Shown here one piece after another: positions 34,526 through 43,069 of a stretch of 64,000 bases of DNA (position 1 is its first letter; every line of letters starts with the position of its first letter). The position numbers and the translations under genes were made by a program. The notes below the pieces were generated by a model that saw only the letters and a program-made list of their open reading frames with translations, was not told the origin of the DNA and did no database searches. The stretch comes from Streptomyces sp. A0642 (GTDB lineage Bacteria; Actinomycetota; Actinomycetes; Streptomycetales; Streptomycetaceae): assembly GCF_004795105.1 (NCBI RefSeq), contig NZ_SSBL01000034.1:1-64000 (forward strand). The letters are read 5' to 3'.

Positions 34526-35137
34526 TCACCGGATCTCCGCGCTGCCGCAGATGAAAGCGGTGTTCTGGAGGAGTTCCGGTGTGATGCGGACACCGGTCAG
34601 GTGCTCAGCAAGGGCGAACGCTGCTCCTGCGGCCGAGTGTTCCGCGGTGTCGGAGGTCTCGTTCCAGAACTGGAAGCCGCAGTGATGCATGGCCTCTAGG
34701 AGTTCGTCAGGGGTTGTTCCCCAGCGGCGGTCGGGCACAGCGGGCTCGAACATCAGGCGACCGGCCCTGTCCTGAGCCCACAGGAACGAGTCGAGGCCGT
34801 TGATGTTGACGAAGTGCGAGACCCAGCGGGTGCCCGCAGATGCGGGCAGGGCTCTCTCTTCGGTGACGCCGATGTAGCCGACGGGCTCAATCAACAGGGT
34901 CCAGTCCCCGACAGTGGTCATGGCGAAGAACTGCCGGGTGTTGTCCGAACGGGCTAGGAGCTCAAAGGCCGCGTCCACTATCGCCTCCACCCCGGTCTGG
35001 GAAGGCTCGCTCTGGCCTTGGAGGCGGGCAAGGACGTCCACAGGCGCCAGGTTGTGCACCAGCGTGAAGCAATACGCCTCCGCGAGGTCGGGGAAGCGCT
35101 CGTTGAGCCATACGTAGTCGGCAGCAGTTGCAGTCAT
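34526..35137 (-). CDS. DUF6461-type protein (possible immunity protein)
   Basis: A 203-residue acidic protein starting MTATAADYVWLNERFPDLAE, with conserved tryptophan-rich segments (TTVGDWTLLIEPVGYIG, GTRWVSHFVNING) typical of the Streptomyces DUF6461 family. No catalytic motif or signal peptide is seen. ATG at 35137 is the first well-placed start; the frame is open further upstream with no support. Relatives often sit in toxin/immunity neighbourhoods. With the SMI1-type gene next door this may be an orphan immunity gene, but the function is not established. Confidence 0.7.
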   Translation of the reverse strand: MTATAADYVWLNERFPDLAEAYCFTLVHNLAPVDVLARLQGQSEPSQTGVEAIVDAAFELLARSDNTRQFFAMTTVGDWTLLIEPVGYIGVTEERALPASAGTRWVSHFVNINGLDSFLWAQDRAGRLMFEPAVPDRRWGTTPDELLEAMHHCGFQFWNETSDTAEHSAAGAAFALAEHLTGVRITPELLQNTAFICGSAEIR

Positions 35138-35396
35138 GGCCAAGATCCTTGCGCATGCCTCAGACATTGGCCGAGAGAAGTGGCGCGGTCGGCGCTGACG
35201 GGGCGATTCGCAACTTCCTACGAATGACTGGGACCGGACCCCCATCATCTCGCACGGCAATGGGGGCCAGCCGGCCGCTACTTGCTCTGCACGTTCATCC
35301 GTACCTACCTCTGCACATGCGCGTGTACGCCGACAGGTGTGGCTGCGTAGGTCACGAGCAAGAACGTTTGTCGACGCGTTGTGAGAACGAGGGGGG
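35138..35396. other. Intergenic region between two co-directional immunity-type genes
   Basis: About 260 bp with no gene signal. It should contain the promoter of the downstream minus-strand DUF6461 gene. Confidence 0.4.
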
Positions 35397-36113
35397 TCAG
35401 AGGCTTCGGAAATGTTTGTGAGAGGGAGGAGCGGTCGGGTGGTTCGTGTCGACCCGGTGGTGGTCTTCGTTGGCTGGTGGTTGGGGCAGCCCGATTGGTG
35501 CGGACCTCAGCGGGTGACCGTGCAGCTCGCCGCAGCCCTCTTCGTCCCACCACATCCCACCTGTCGCGGTGAGGTAGGGGTGTAGTCCGCGGACGTCTCC
35601 ACCTACATGAAGTGCCTTCGCGACCGCGTGGAGAAGGCTCGCCAGATCAGGCCAGGAATCGGTGAAGTCACCGCCACCGCTGTGGCCCGCCCAGCCAAGA
35701 CGCCCCGTGTCAGAACCAGGACGTTGGTCGATGACCTGGGCCGCGCCATCGGCGCTCTCAGCCCAGGGAATCCAGAGGCGGTGCCACCAAGGCTCCTCTT
35801 CCCAGGGGCGAGGGGTCAGGCCTTCGTTCTCCGCCGCGACGTCCATGCAGGTCTGCCATTGGTCCACGATGCCGCTCACTGTGAGCGGGGACTGTTCCGG
35901 CAGGATCGTTGTCCAGGCGCTCACGCCGTTGTGGCATCGCAGAGATTCAGCGAGGTCATCGGGCAGGCGGGCGCCGAGGATCCGTTCCGCATGGCGGATC
36001 TCGTCCGGTGTCGCCGGCGGATTGAGAAGGGCGAAATCGGAGGCCACGTGCGTAGCCAGCCAGGCGTCGATCAGGCGCCAGGACTCCGACGGGGGCAAGA
36101 TCTGCTGTGCCAT
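35397..36113 (-). CDS. SMI1/KNR4 family protein (possible toxin immunity)
   Basis: A 238-residue protein with the SMI1/KNR4 pattern. An N-terminal helix is followed by LLNPPATPDEIRHAERILGA and LPDDLAESLRCHNG, then a tryptophan-rich core (WEEEPWWHRLWIPWAESADG) and a late DSWPDLASLLHAV segment. Bacterial members are immunity proteins for contact-dependent or polymorphic toxins. No cognate toxin gene is intact here. ATG (MAQQILPP) is chosen; a GTG 18 bp upstream is possible. Confidence 0.78.
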   Translation of the reverse strand: MAQQILPPSESWRLIDAWLATHVASDFALLNPPATPDEIRHAERILGARLPDDLAESLRCHNGVSAWTTILPEQSPLTVSGIVDQWQTCMDVAAENEGLTPRPWEEEPWWHRLWIPWAESADGAAQVIDQRPGSDTGRLGWAGHSGGGDFTDSWPDLASLLHAVAKALHVGGDVRGLHPYLTATGGMWWDEEGCGELHGHPLRSAPIGLPQPPANEDHHRVDTNHPTAPPSHKHFRSL

Positions 36114-36178
36114 GGCGGCATCCTGCCCCACACGTCTGACAAGGCGAAGAGAGGCCCCTGCCGAGTGATGAAGCGAGG

Positions 36179-36560
36179 TCAGTCAGCGGCCTGCTGTTCG
36201 GCGCGGGCGCGGGTGGTGGCGAGGCGGTAGGAGTCGGTTCCGGTCTCGATGGTGTTGCCGCCGAAGGTGAGACGGTCGACGATGGCCGCGCAGAGGCGGG
36301 GTCGGTGAACATCTTTGTCCACTCAGAGAAGGATTCGTTGGAGGCGATCGCCACGCTGTTCTTCTCCTCCCGCTCGGTCAGAACCTGGATGAGTTCGGCG
36401 CCGCGGCGGTCGAGTTCCATATAGCCGAGCTCGTCGATGCACAAAAGATCAACGCGGCCGTAGCGGGCAATGGTCTTGGTCAGCTGCTTCTCGTCAGCTG
36501 CTTCTCGTCAGCGGCCTCGACGAGCTCGTCGACCCCGGCGGCAGCAACTGGCGGGCCCAG
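36179..36560 (-). pseudogene. istB: Frameshifted istB remnant (second IS21-family element)
   Basis: One minus frame encodes CIDELGYMELDRRGAELIQV (the IstB Walker B region) and …SVAIASNESFSEW…FTDP. The continuation RLCAAIVDRLTFGGN…IETGTDSYRLATTRA, ending in AEQQAAD and a stop, lies in another frame. The frame breaks near 36300, and again upstream at a 14-bp tandem duplication. It differs in sequence from the other istB scar at 34.2 kb, so two different IS21-type elements decayed in this region. Confidence 0.7.
36481..36508. repeat. 14-bp tandem duplication inside istB remnant
   Basis: CAGCTGCTTCTCGT occurs twice head to tail and then begins a third time (CAG). Because 14 is not a multiple of three, the duplication itself breaks the istB frame between …EAADEKQL and TKTIARYGRVD, a clear inactivating mutation. 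Confidence 0.75.
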
Positions 36561-36671
36561 GCGGACTCCCGCCCGGCCACCCGTTTGGTCAGCCGATGGC
36601 CGACGTTGCGCAGGGACGTGAGGAGTGCCATGCTTCGCCGCCTGCCCGCCCGCGGCCGCGCGACACGGGAC

Positions 36672-37622
36672 TCATTCCATGCGGCGGCAGTCATCATCAC
36701 TCCACTTCCGAGTGTCCCTGGGCTCGACGTAGGGTTCCTGGTTCTCGGGGTGCCCGCCGGCGATGGCGCGCTGTCGGATCATCTCGGCGTCGAACTCCAG
36801 GCCCAGGAGGATCGCCAGGTTCGTGATCCACAGCCAGATCAGGAAGATGATGACGCCCGCGAGAGTGCCGTACGTCTTGTTGTACGAGCCGAAGTTCGCG
36901 ACGTAGAAGGCGAAGCCGGCCGAGGCGATCATCCAGGTCATCAGCGCCAGGAAGCTGCCGGGGGTGATCCACTTGAAGCCGCGGCCCTTGGCGTTGGGCG
37001 CGGCCCAGTACAGGATCGCAATCATGGCCGTCACCAGCAGGACCAGGACCGGCCACTTCGCGATCGACCACACGGTCATCGCCGTGTCACCCACCCCGAG
37101 CGCGGCGCCCGCCTGCCGGGCCAGGCCTCCGGTGAAGACCACGATCAGGGCGCTGACCACCGCGAGGATCATCAGCGTGATCGTCAGGGCCAGACGGAGC
37201 GGCAGCACCTTCCACACCGGGCGGCCCTCGGGCATGTCGTAGACGGCGTTCGAGGTACGGATGAATGCGGCCACGTAGCCCGAGGCGGACCAGATCGCGA
37301 CCGCAAGGCCGACGAGGGCCAGGATGGAGCCCACACCGCTGTTGCCCTGGAGCTGCTGCACCGCGTCGCTGATCACGTCACGCGCGGAGCCGGGGGTCAG
37401 CTTCTGCAGATTGTCCAAGACCTCCTTGGTCGCGGACTCGCCGGCGACGCCCAGCAGCGACACCAGCACCAGCAAGGCCGGGAAGAGCGCCAGCACGCCG
37501 TAGTAGGTCAAGGCAGCGGCCCGGTCGGCCAACTCGTCGTCCTTGAACTCCCTCAGTGTGCCGCGCAGCACCGCCCTCCATGACCGTTTCGGCATCTCCG
37601 AAAGCTGATCCGGCCTCCTCAT
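36672..37622 (-). CDS. YihY/BrkB family inner-membrane protein
   Basis: A 316-residue integral membrane protein with about six helices and the family hallmark FKDDELADRAAALTYYGVLA, then …LFPALLVLVSLLG…, WSIAKWPVLVLLVTAMIAIL and …YGTLAGVIIFLIWLWITNLAI…. The function is unknown; the family was once misnamed ribonuclease BN. A better 5' end (MTRTPKPEHRDDREPP…, ATG at 37698 with GGAAAG upstream) lies in a different frame, so the gene may carry a one-base frameshift near 37625. ATG at 37622 may still permit translation of the membrane part. Confidence 0.82.
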   Translation of the reverse strand: MRRPDQLSEMPKRSWRAVLRGTLREFKDDELADRAAALTYYGVLALFPALLVLVSLLGVAGESATKEVLDNLQKLTPGSARDVISDAVQQLQGNSGVGSILALVGLAVAIWSASGYVAAFIRTSNAVYDMPEGRPVWKVLPLRLALTITLMILAVVSALIVVFTGGLARQAGAALGVGDTAMTVWSIAKWPVLVLLVTAMIAILYWAAPNAKGRGFKWITPGSFLALMTWMIASAGFAFYVANFGSYNKTYGTLAGVIIFLIWLWITNLAILLGLEFDAEMIRQRAIAGGHPENQEPYVEPRDTRKWSDDDCRRME

Positions 37623-37850
37623 CGGGACCCGCCCTCTCCGGAGCACCCACAGGGGGCTCGCGGTCGTCACGGTGCTCTGGTTTCGGTGTCCGCGTCATGG
37701 CTGGCGGCTTTCCACTCGCACCCGCCCCATGCACCGAGAGGCCGGGCGGCCTGAACGGGTCGCCCCACACAGCACACTGGGGAGAACCCGACCATGGGAC
37801 GTCTGGTTGGCCGGATGGTTCGCCAGACGTGTCGTTCTTAGCGTTGCCTT

Positions 37851-39053
37851 ATGCCGATCATGCGAAGTCGGACCAGTCGTCGGCCAGTGATCATGCTCGC
37901 TGTCGCCCTTCTGGCATTAACCATTCCCGCAGAGTCCAGAGCGACGGCACCCGATCGCCTCCTGTCCCGACTGCAGCGTGATGCCGACGCCCTGCGGGAG
38001 GACGGTGTTACAGGCGTCTCGGTGAGCCTGGAGACGCCTCACGGGGTGTGGACCGTGCGTAGCGGGGTCGGTGATCTCAGCACCGGGCAGCCTGTGGCCA
38101 CGGACGGCTACGTGAGGATCGGCAGCACCACGAAGACGTTCGTCGCGGCCACACTGCTCCAGCTCGCCGGCGAAGGCCGCCTGTCGCTGGACGACACGGT
38201 GGACACGTGGCTGCCCGGCCTGATCCGCGGCCACGGCAATGACGGGCACCGGGTCACGCTGCGCCAGTTGCTCCAGCACACCAGCGGGCTGCCCGACTAC
38301 GTCGGCGATGTCGTTCCTGATCTCAGCGCGACCGGTTATGTTGCGCACCGCTGGACCACGTACACCTCCCGGCAGCGTGTGGCCCTCGCGATGAAGCACC
38401 AGCCGTCCTTCGGACCCGGTGCCGGCTGGGAGTACTCCAACACCAACTATGTTCTCCTTGGCATGGTCATCGAGGCTGTCACGGGTCATTCCTGGGAGTA
38501 CGAGGTCCGGGCCAGAATTCTTCGTTCGCTGCGGCTCACCCGCACTTTCACCCCCGGCAACTGGCCATTCCTGCCCGGCCCTCATGCCCGGGACTACCAG
38601 CAGTTCGAGCCGGGTGGTGCCATGACCGACACCACGGTCGCCTACCTGCCCTTCGACGCTGATGCCGACGGGTCGATGATCAGTACATCTGCGGACACCA
38701 GGACGTTCTTCACGGCACTCATGCAAGGCAGGCTTCTGGCCCCCGCCCAGCTGGCTGAGATGCAGCGCACCGTCGAAGTTCCCGCCGACCGAGGCTTTCC
38801 ACCGGGTACTCGCGAGGGGCTCGGCCTGTTCTGGACACCACTGTCCTGCGGCGGCGGCTACTGGGGGCACAGCGGCGACGGATTCGGATACCTGGTGTGG
38901 CCTGCCACGACCCCGGACGGCCGGACCGTCGTCACGGTCTCCCTGCACAGCCGACCGGGCGATGAAAGCAGCGCCACTCGGCAGATCCAGGACGTTACGG
39001 CTCTCGTCGACCGCGCACTGTGCTCCGCTCGTCGATCGCCGGCCTCCACATGA
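37851..39053 (+). CDS. Secreted serine hydrolase, class C beta-lactamase/DD-peptidase-like
   Basis: A 400-residue exported hydrolase. The N-terminal signal peptide (MPIMRSRTSRRPVIMLAVAL… ending near AESRA) is followed by a beta-lactamase-fold domain with SxxK in GSTTKTF (nucleophile near residue 96), YxN in WEYSNTNY (near 199) and HxG in YWGHSGDG (near 341). Helical consensus LLQHTSGLPDY is also present. It is closest in style to Streptomyces R61-type D-alanyl-D-alanine carboxypeptidases. There is no clear ribosome site; ATG at 37860 is an alternative start. It appears monocistronic. Confidence 0.85.
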   Translation: MPIMRSRTSRRPVIMLAVALLALTIPAESRATAPDRLLSRLQRDADALREDGVTGVSVSLETPHGVWTVRSGVGDLSTGQPVATDGYVRIGSTTKTFVAATLLQLAGEGRLSLDDTVDTWLPGLIRGHGNDGHRVTLRQLLQHTSGLPDYVGDVVPDLSATGYVAHRWTTYTSRQRVALAMKHQPSFGPGAGWEYSNTNYVLLGMVIEAVTGHSWEYEVRARILRSLRLTRTFTPGNWPFLPGPHARDYQQFEPGGAMTDTTVAYLPFDADADGSMISTSADTRTFFTALMQGRLLAPAQLAEMQRTVEVPADRGFPPGTREGLGLFWTPLSCGGGYWGHSGDGFGYLVWPATTPDGRTVVTVSLHSRPGDESSATRQIQDVTALVDRALCSARRSPAST

Positions 39054-39245
39054 ACAGCCCTCGGGCGGGTCCGAGTCGGAGAACGCCCGTGTCGGGGTCG
39101 GGATACCGATCCAAATGTGGCATACGCCGGACTGCCCGCAGTGGACCGTCATGCAGATCGAGGTGCCGTGGGGTCCACCTCGAGCGTGAACGGGACGGGG
39201 TCGAGGTCCTCGAAGGACAGGGTGGGCGGTACGGGGCACACAAGA

Positions 39246-42020
39246 TCACCTGGTGGATGCTTGTTCATCGCGGTTGGTGGGTGGGGAAGGGGTGGCACCG
39301 AAGCGACGGTCGCGGCGGGTGTAGGTGTCGATGGCCTGCCACAGGTGGGTGCGGTCGGTGTCCGGCCACAGGGTGTCGAGGAAGACGAGTTCGGCGTAGG
39401 TCGACTGCCAGGGCAGGAAGTTCGAGGTGCGCTGTTCGCCGCCGGTGCGGATGAGCAGGTCCACGTCTGGCAGGTCGGGGTGGTGGAGGTGGGCGGCGAG
39501 GTGGCGGGGGGTGATGTCGTCGGGCTGGATGGTCCCCGCGGCCGCTTGACGGGCGAGTTCACGTGCGGCTTGGGTGATTTCGCTGTGGCCGCCGTAGTTG
39601 ATGCACATGTTCACGGTCAGGCCGGTGCGGTGGCGTGTGAGGTGTTCGGTCTGGCGCAGCGCGTGCACCAGGTCCGGTGGCAGTCCTTCGGGGAGGCCGG
39701 ACCAGCGCAGCTGGACGTCGCGTCGCCAGACTTCCTCGGTTTCCATGACGAGGCAGTCTTTGACCAGGCGCAGGATGGCCTGGATCTCGGCGGCGGGGCG
39801 TGCCCAGTTCTCCGAGGACAGGGTGTACAGGCTGAGGTGGGGCAGGCCGATTTCGAGGGCGCCGTAGATGACGTCCCGCACCGCGAGCTGGCCGGCTTCG
39901 TGGCCGGCGGTGCGCGGCTGGCCTTGGTGCGTGGCCCATCGTCCGTTGCCGTCCATGATGAGCGCCACGTGTTGGGGGGCCAGGTGGGCGGGGAGTTGGG
40001 GCGGCTGGACACCGCTGGGGTGGGGCACCGGTGGTAGCGGAGGGGGCGTGCGCGCTGTGTCGTGGTGGCCTTCTGCGGGGTGCGGCAGGTGGATGGTGGC
40101 AGGAGTGGTGGTAGCGGTCTGGGTGTGGCGGTGCCAGGACCTGGCCGTGCGGAGGCGGCCGCGGGCCAGCGTGAGGTGGAAGCGGACCGGGTTGGCCCGG
40201 GAGCGGCTCTGCAGCAGTGCGTGGGGTTTGCGGTCGATGCGGTCCAGTTCGAGCAGGTGAAGGTCGATGACGGTTTGCAGGGCTGCGGCCATGGGTGGGT
40301 GCTGGGCGCCGACGGTCGCGGCCTGAGCCAGCCACCGGCGGGCCTGGGCGGTCATGGCATGGACCATGTCGGCATACCGGCCGTCCGCCCGGCCTTGGGC
40401 GAGGTCCTCAGGGCTGACGTCGTGCTCGTCGAGCACGGCGGCGGGCAGCCTGACGAAGCTCTCCGCGGCGTCTTCCCGTAGGTCGCGCAGCGCGTCGATG
40501 AGGTTGAGCGCGTCGGTCCACACGCGCAGTGCCTGGGCGTCGTCGGGCGTGAAGGCCAAGCCGGGGGTGGTGAGCAGGGCCATCAGGCGCTTCACGCCGA
40601 AGGGGAAGGTGAGGGTGTGCCAGTAGGTGTACCAGTCGTCCCAGGAGGTGATGGCGCTCTGGCCTTTGGCGTCCTGGCGGTATACGGCGTTGGCTGCCGT
40701 TACTCCGTCGCTCGGCAGGTCCCAAGTCCATACGGCGTGCACGAGGGCCGCGCGCAGGGGGTCTTCGCTGTGGCCTGCCCGCAGATCGGCCTCCAGTAGT
40801 CCGCTGAACCGGCTGACGCGTTCGACTCGTTCCTGCCGGTCGAGGTGCTGGGTGTCGGAGAGGTCGTCGATGTGCCGGCCGTATCCGTACATGGCCCAGA
40901 ACAACGGTCGCAGCCGGCCCGGCAGGAGCTTGGTGAGAGCTGCTTCCACCGGACCCGACCGGTGCATCAGGCGGCGGCAGATTTCGTAGCCGGTGATGAC
41001 CGTGGTGTCGTGGATACCGGCTTGGCGGTAGATATTCATACGGACCGGGTGCAGTAGACGCAGGGCGATCTGGCGGCCCCGGGGCCTGGTGGCGCGCCCG
41101 CCCAGGAGTCTCTGTGTGATGGTGCGCCGGCTGGTGCGGGCGGTGAAAGCGGCCAGGCCGGCGGCGGTCAGTCCTGCCGACCAGCACAGGCCGAGCAACA
41201 GGTGCCGCCAGGGGGTGTGGGTGAGGTCGACCGCGGACACGGCGGACTGCATCGCCCCGTAGGCGGGCAGCCACTTCAGCAGTGGACTGTCCGCAGAAGG
41301 GTTGGCGACGGGGTTCTGCAGCGTCAGATCGATGAAGCTCAGCATGATGACGGCAAACATCCCCGCCAGCTCACTGCGCAGCAGCGCCGCCAGGAGGATC
41401 CCGACGCCCCCGTACGTCAGGGCTCCCACCATGAACGCCGCCGCCAGGACGTCCAGGCGCTCAGGCCGGTAGAAGAAGCACACCCATGCCGTGGCATACG
41501 AGGCGGTCAGTGCCGCGGTGAGGAGCAGTACGGTGCTGCGAGCCAGCAGCAGGCAGATGCGCGGGTAGCCGGCGAGCACCATGCGGTGGTCGAATTCCGC
41601 GGAGCGGCTGGCAGCGAGGAACATCATGAACCCGACGATCAGCGCGAGGGAGTGCAGCCCACCGGACAGCTGGCTGACCGTGTTGGCACCCAGGGCCACG
41701 GGCTGATCGGCCGCGCGCAGGAAGAACCGGACCGGGTCGCTGGGCAGGACCTGGTAGGCGAGCGTCAGCCACAGCGGAACGAAGAAGAGCACCAGGACGA
41801 GCGCGAGCCGGTTGCGGGCCTGCTCCAGCGCAGCGTGGCGCACCGCCGTCCCCAGACACCGCCCCCACCACCTCATGCGGCACGCCCGGTGACGCCGCGT
41901 CGGGCGGCGGTCGGGGTGCCGTCCTGCGACCGGGGCAGGTGGCCAGGGTTGTGCTGGGTCGTTGACACTTTCACTCCATGAATTCGGTGGGAGGCCGGCT
42001 CTGGCCCCAGGGGTGCGCAC
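39246..42020 (-). CDS. Tripartite fusion: ABC-2 permease, squalene/phytoene synthase, cis-prenyltransferase
   Basis: One uninterrupted frame joins three parts. Residues about 49-310: an ABC-2 permease with six hydrophobic segments (…LALVLVLFFVPLWLTLAY…, …LLLGLCWSAGLTAAGLAAF). Residues about 325-640: a head-to-head prenyl synthase with both aspartate-rich motifs (GRHIDDLSD near 384; LRDLREDAAESFVRLP near 515). Residues about 680-915: a UppS-type cis-prenyltransferase with MDGNGRWA near 689, SSENW, NYGGHSE and RTGGEQRTSNFLPW near 865. All key catalytic residues look intact. The start is uncertain: GTG at 42020 or ATG at 41876 (MRWWGRCLG). It sits downstream of an ABC ATPase and a prenyl-synthase-tail protein on the same strand. 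Inference: it makes and moves an isoprenoid lipid. I know of no characterised protein with this architecture. Confidence 0.85.
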   Translation of the reverse strand: MRTPGARAGLPPNSWSESVNDPAQPWPPAPVAGRHPDRRPTRRHRACRMRWWGRCLGTAVRHAALEQARNRLALVLVLFFVPLWLTLAYQVLPSDPVRFFLRAADQPVALGANTVSQLSGGLHSLALIVGFMMFLAASRSAEFDHRMVLAGYPRICLLLARSTVLLLTAALTASYATAWVCFFYRPERLDVLAAAFMVGALTYGGVGILLAALLRSELAGMFAVIMLSFIDLTLQNPVANPSADSPLLKWLPAYGAMQSAVSAVDLTHTPWRHLLLGLCWSAGLTAAGLAAFTARTSRRTITQRLLGGRATRPRGRQIALRLLHPVRMNIYRQAGIHDTTVITGYEICRRLMHRSGPVEAALTKLLPGRLRPLFWAMYGYGRHIDDLSDTQHLDRQERVERVSRFSGLLEADLRAGHSEDPLRAALVHAVWTWDLPSDGVTAANAVYRQDAKGQSAITSWDDWYTYWHTLTFPFGVKRLMALLTTPGLAFTPDDAQALRVWTDALNLIDALRDLREDAAESFVRLPAAVLDEHDVSPEDLAQGRADGRYADMVHAMTAQARRWLAQAATVGAQHPPMAAALQTVIDLHLLELDRIDRKPHALLQSRSRANPVRFHLTLARGRLRTARSWHRHTQTATTTPATIHLPHPAEGHHDTARTPPPLPPVPHPSGVQPPQLPAHLAPQHVALIMDGNGRWATHQGQPRTAGHEAGQLAVRDVIYGALEIGLPHLSLYTLSSENWARPAAEIQAILRLVKDCLVMETEEVWRRDVQLRWSGLPEGLPPDLVHALRQTEHLTRHRTGLTVNMCINYGGHSEITQAARELARQAAAGTIQPDDITPRHLAAHLHHPDLPDVDLLIRTGGEQRTSNFLPWQSTYAELVFLDTLWPDTDRTHLWQAIDTYTRRDRRFGATPSPPTNRDEQASTR

Positions 42021-42056
42021 GGGTGACAGGACACGGTCACTGGGAGAGCACGCCTG

Positions 42057-42419
42057 TCATGCGGTTCGGTTGTGCACGGCCTGGATCAGGTCGCGCAGCG
42101 CGAATGCCGCCGTGACAGGCAGGTGAGCACGGTTCAGGCGTTCCAGGGCCTGGTGGTGGCGCTCTTGGATGAGGTCCTCCACCGCTTGGCGGGCGCCGCA
42201 CTCCTCCAGCACCCCCTGGACGCGGGCTGCCGTATGGGCGTTCAGATCCGCAGCGCCGCCCGTGCGGAGAAGCAGTTCCTGACCGGCCCGGTCCCGGCGC
42301 AGAGCGCAGGCGAGCAGGGCTCCGCCGGAGCCCACGGAGCGGGCAGGCCACAGCAGCGCGGACATGGAACTGGAGGCGTCGTCGCGCACCGCGGTGACCG
42401 GAGACTGCCGTCGGCTCAT
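42057..42419 (-). CDS. Short protein resembling the C-terminus of a trans-polyprenyl synthase
   Basis: A 120-residue protein. The second half (GAADLNAHTAARVQGVLEEC then …RHHQALERLNRAHLP…AALRDLIQAVHN pattern) resembles the C-terminal helices of trans-isoprenyl diphosphate synthases, where a DD-motif-free bundle ends in an ALRxL element. The catalytic DDxxD motifs are absent, so it is a remnant, or a regulatory or heteromeric subunit. Its ATG overlaps the ATPase stop (ATGA), implying coupled translation and favouring a retained gene. The fusion gene begins 36 bp later. Confidence 0.55.
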   Translation of the reverse strand: MSRRQSPVTAVRDDASSSMSALLWPARSVGSGGALLACALRRDRAGQELLLRTGGAADLNAHTAARVQGVLEECGARQAVEDLIQERHHQALERLNRAHLPVTAAFALRDLIQAVHNRTA

Positions 42420-43069
42420 GCGACCCTTCCCGCGGCGCTGCTGTGGTCGACGGCCAGAACGCCGTCCTGGAGCCGGTGCAGCACGTCCAGACGCTCGCGG
42501 TCGTAGGCGAGGTGGGAGACGACCACGACCGCCCGGCCCTGCTCCCGCAGCCTCTGAGCGATGTCCCAGAACCGCAGGTAGGTCTCCCAGTCGAAACCCT
42601 GATACGGCTCATCCAAGAGCAGCACCTCAGGGTCGTGCATAAGCCCCAGGGCCAGGTTCAGCTTCTGTCGTGTCCCGCCGCTGAGCGTGTGCATGCGGCT
42701 GCGAGGGCTCTCGTCGAAGCCCAGCTCTTCCAGCAGCTCCCACACGCGCGCACAGCTTTCGAGCCGGTAGGCGGCCTGGAAGGACCGCACGTGCTCAGCG
42801 ACCGTGAGTGCCGGGTGCAGCACAGTGTTCTGCGGGCAGTATCCGATCCGCCCTCGGCACTGGACCGTCCCGCTGTCGCCCGCGGCCTGACCCGCCAAAA
42901 TGCGCAGCAGTGTGCTCTTGCCGGCACCGTTCGCGCCGACGATGCCCAGCAGACAGCCCCGCGGCACGTCCAGGCTTACCCCGCGCAGTACCGGGCGCCG
43001 GCCATAAGCCTTACAGACGCCATGGAGACGCAGAAGGGTACCTGCGGACGCCCGGGTTGAATTGTTCAC
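42416..43069 (-). CDS. ABC transporter ATP-binding protein
   Basis: A 217-residue nucleotide-binding subunit with Walker A GANGAGKST, Q-loop region IGYCPQNTVLH, signature LSGGTRQKLN, Walker B VLLLDEP and H-loop VVVVSHLAYD. The truncated helical region is typical of ABC-2 exporters. GTG at 43069 (VNNSTRAS) is taken as the start; no clear ribosome site is seen and the frame is open further upstream. It is translationally coupled to the next gene and lies in one operon with the permease-containing fusion, which supplies the membrane part of the transporter. Confidence 0.85.
   Translation of the reverse strand: MNNSTRASAGTLLRLHGVCKAYGRRPVLRGVSLDVPRGCLLGIVGANGAGKSTLLRILAGQAAGDSGTVQCRGRIGYCPQNTVLHPALTVAEHVRSFQAAYRLESCARVWELLEELGFDESPRSRMHTLSGGTRQKLNLALGLMHDPEVLLLDEPYQGFDWETYLRFWDIAQRLREQGRAVVVVSHLAYDRERLDVLHRLQDGVLAVDHSSAAGRVA

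Noticed and set aside
39117..40037. Plus-strand frame opposite the UppS part of the fusion
   Set aside because: Gly/Val-rich shadow of a strongly conserved cis-prenyltransferase.
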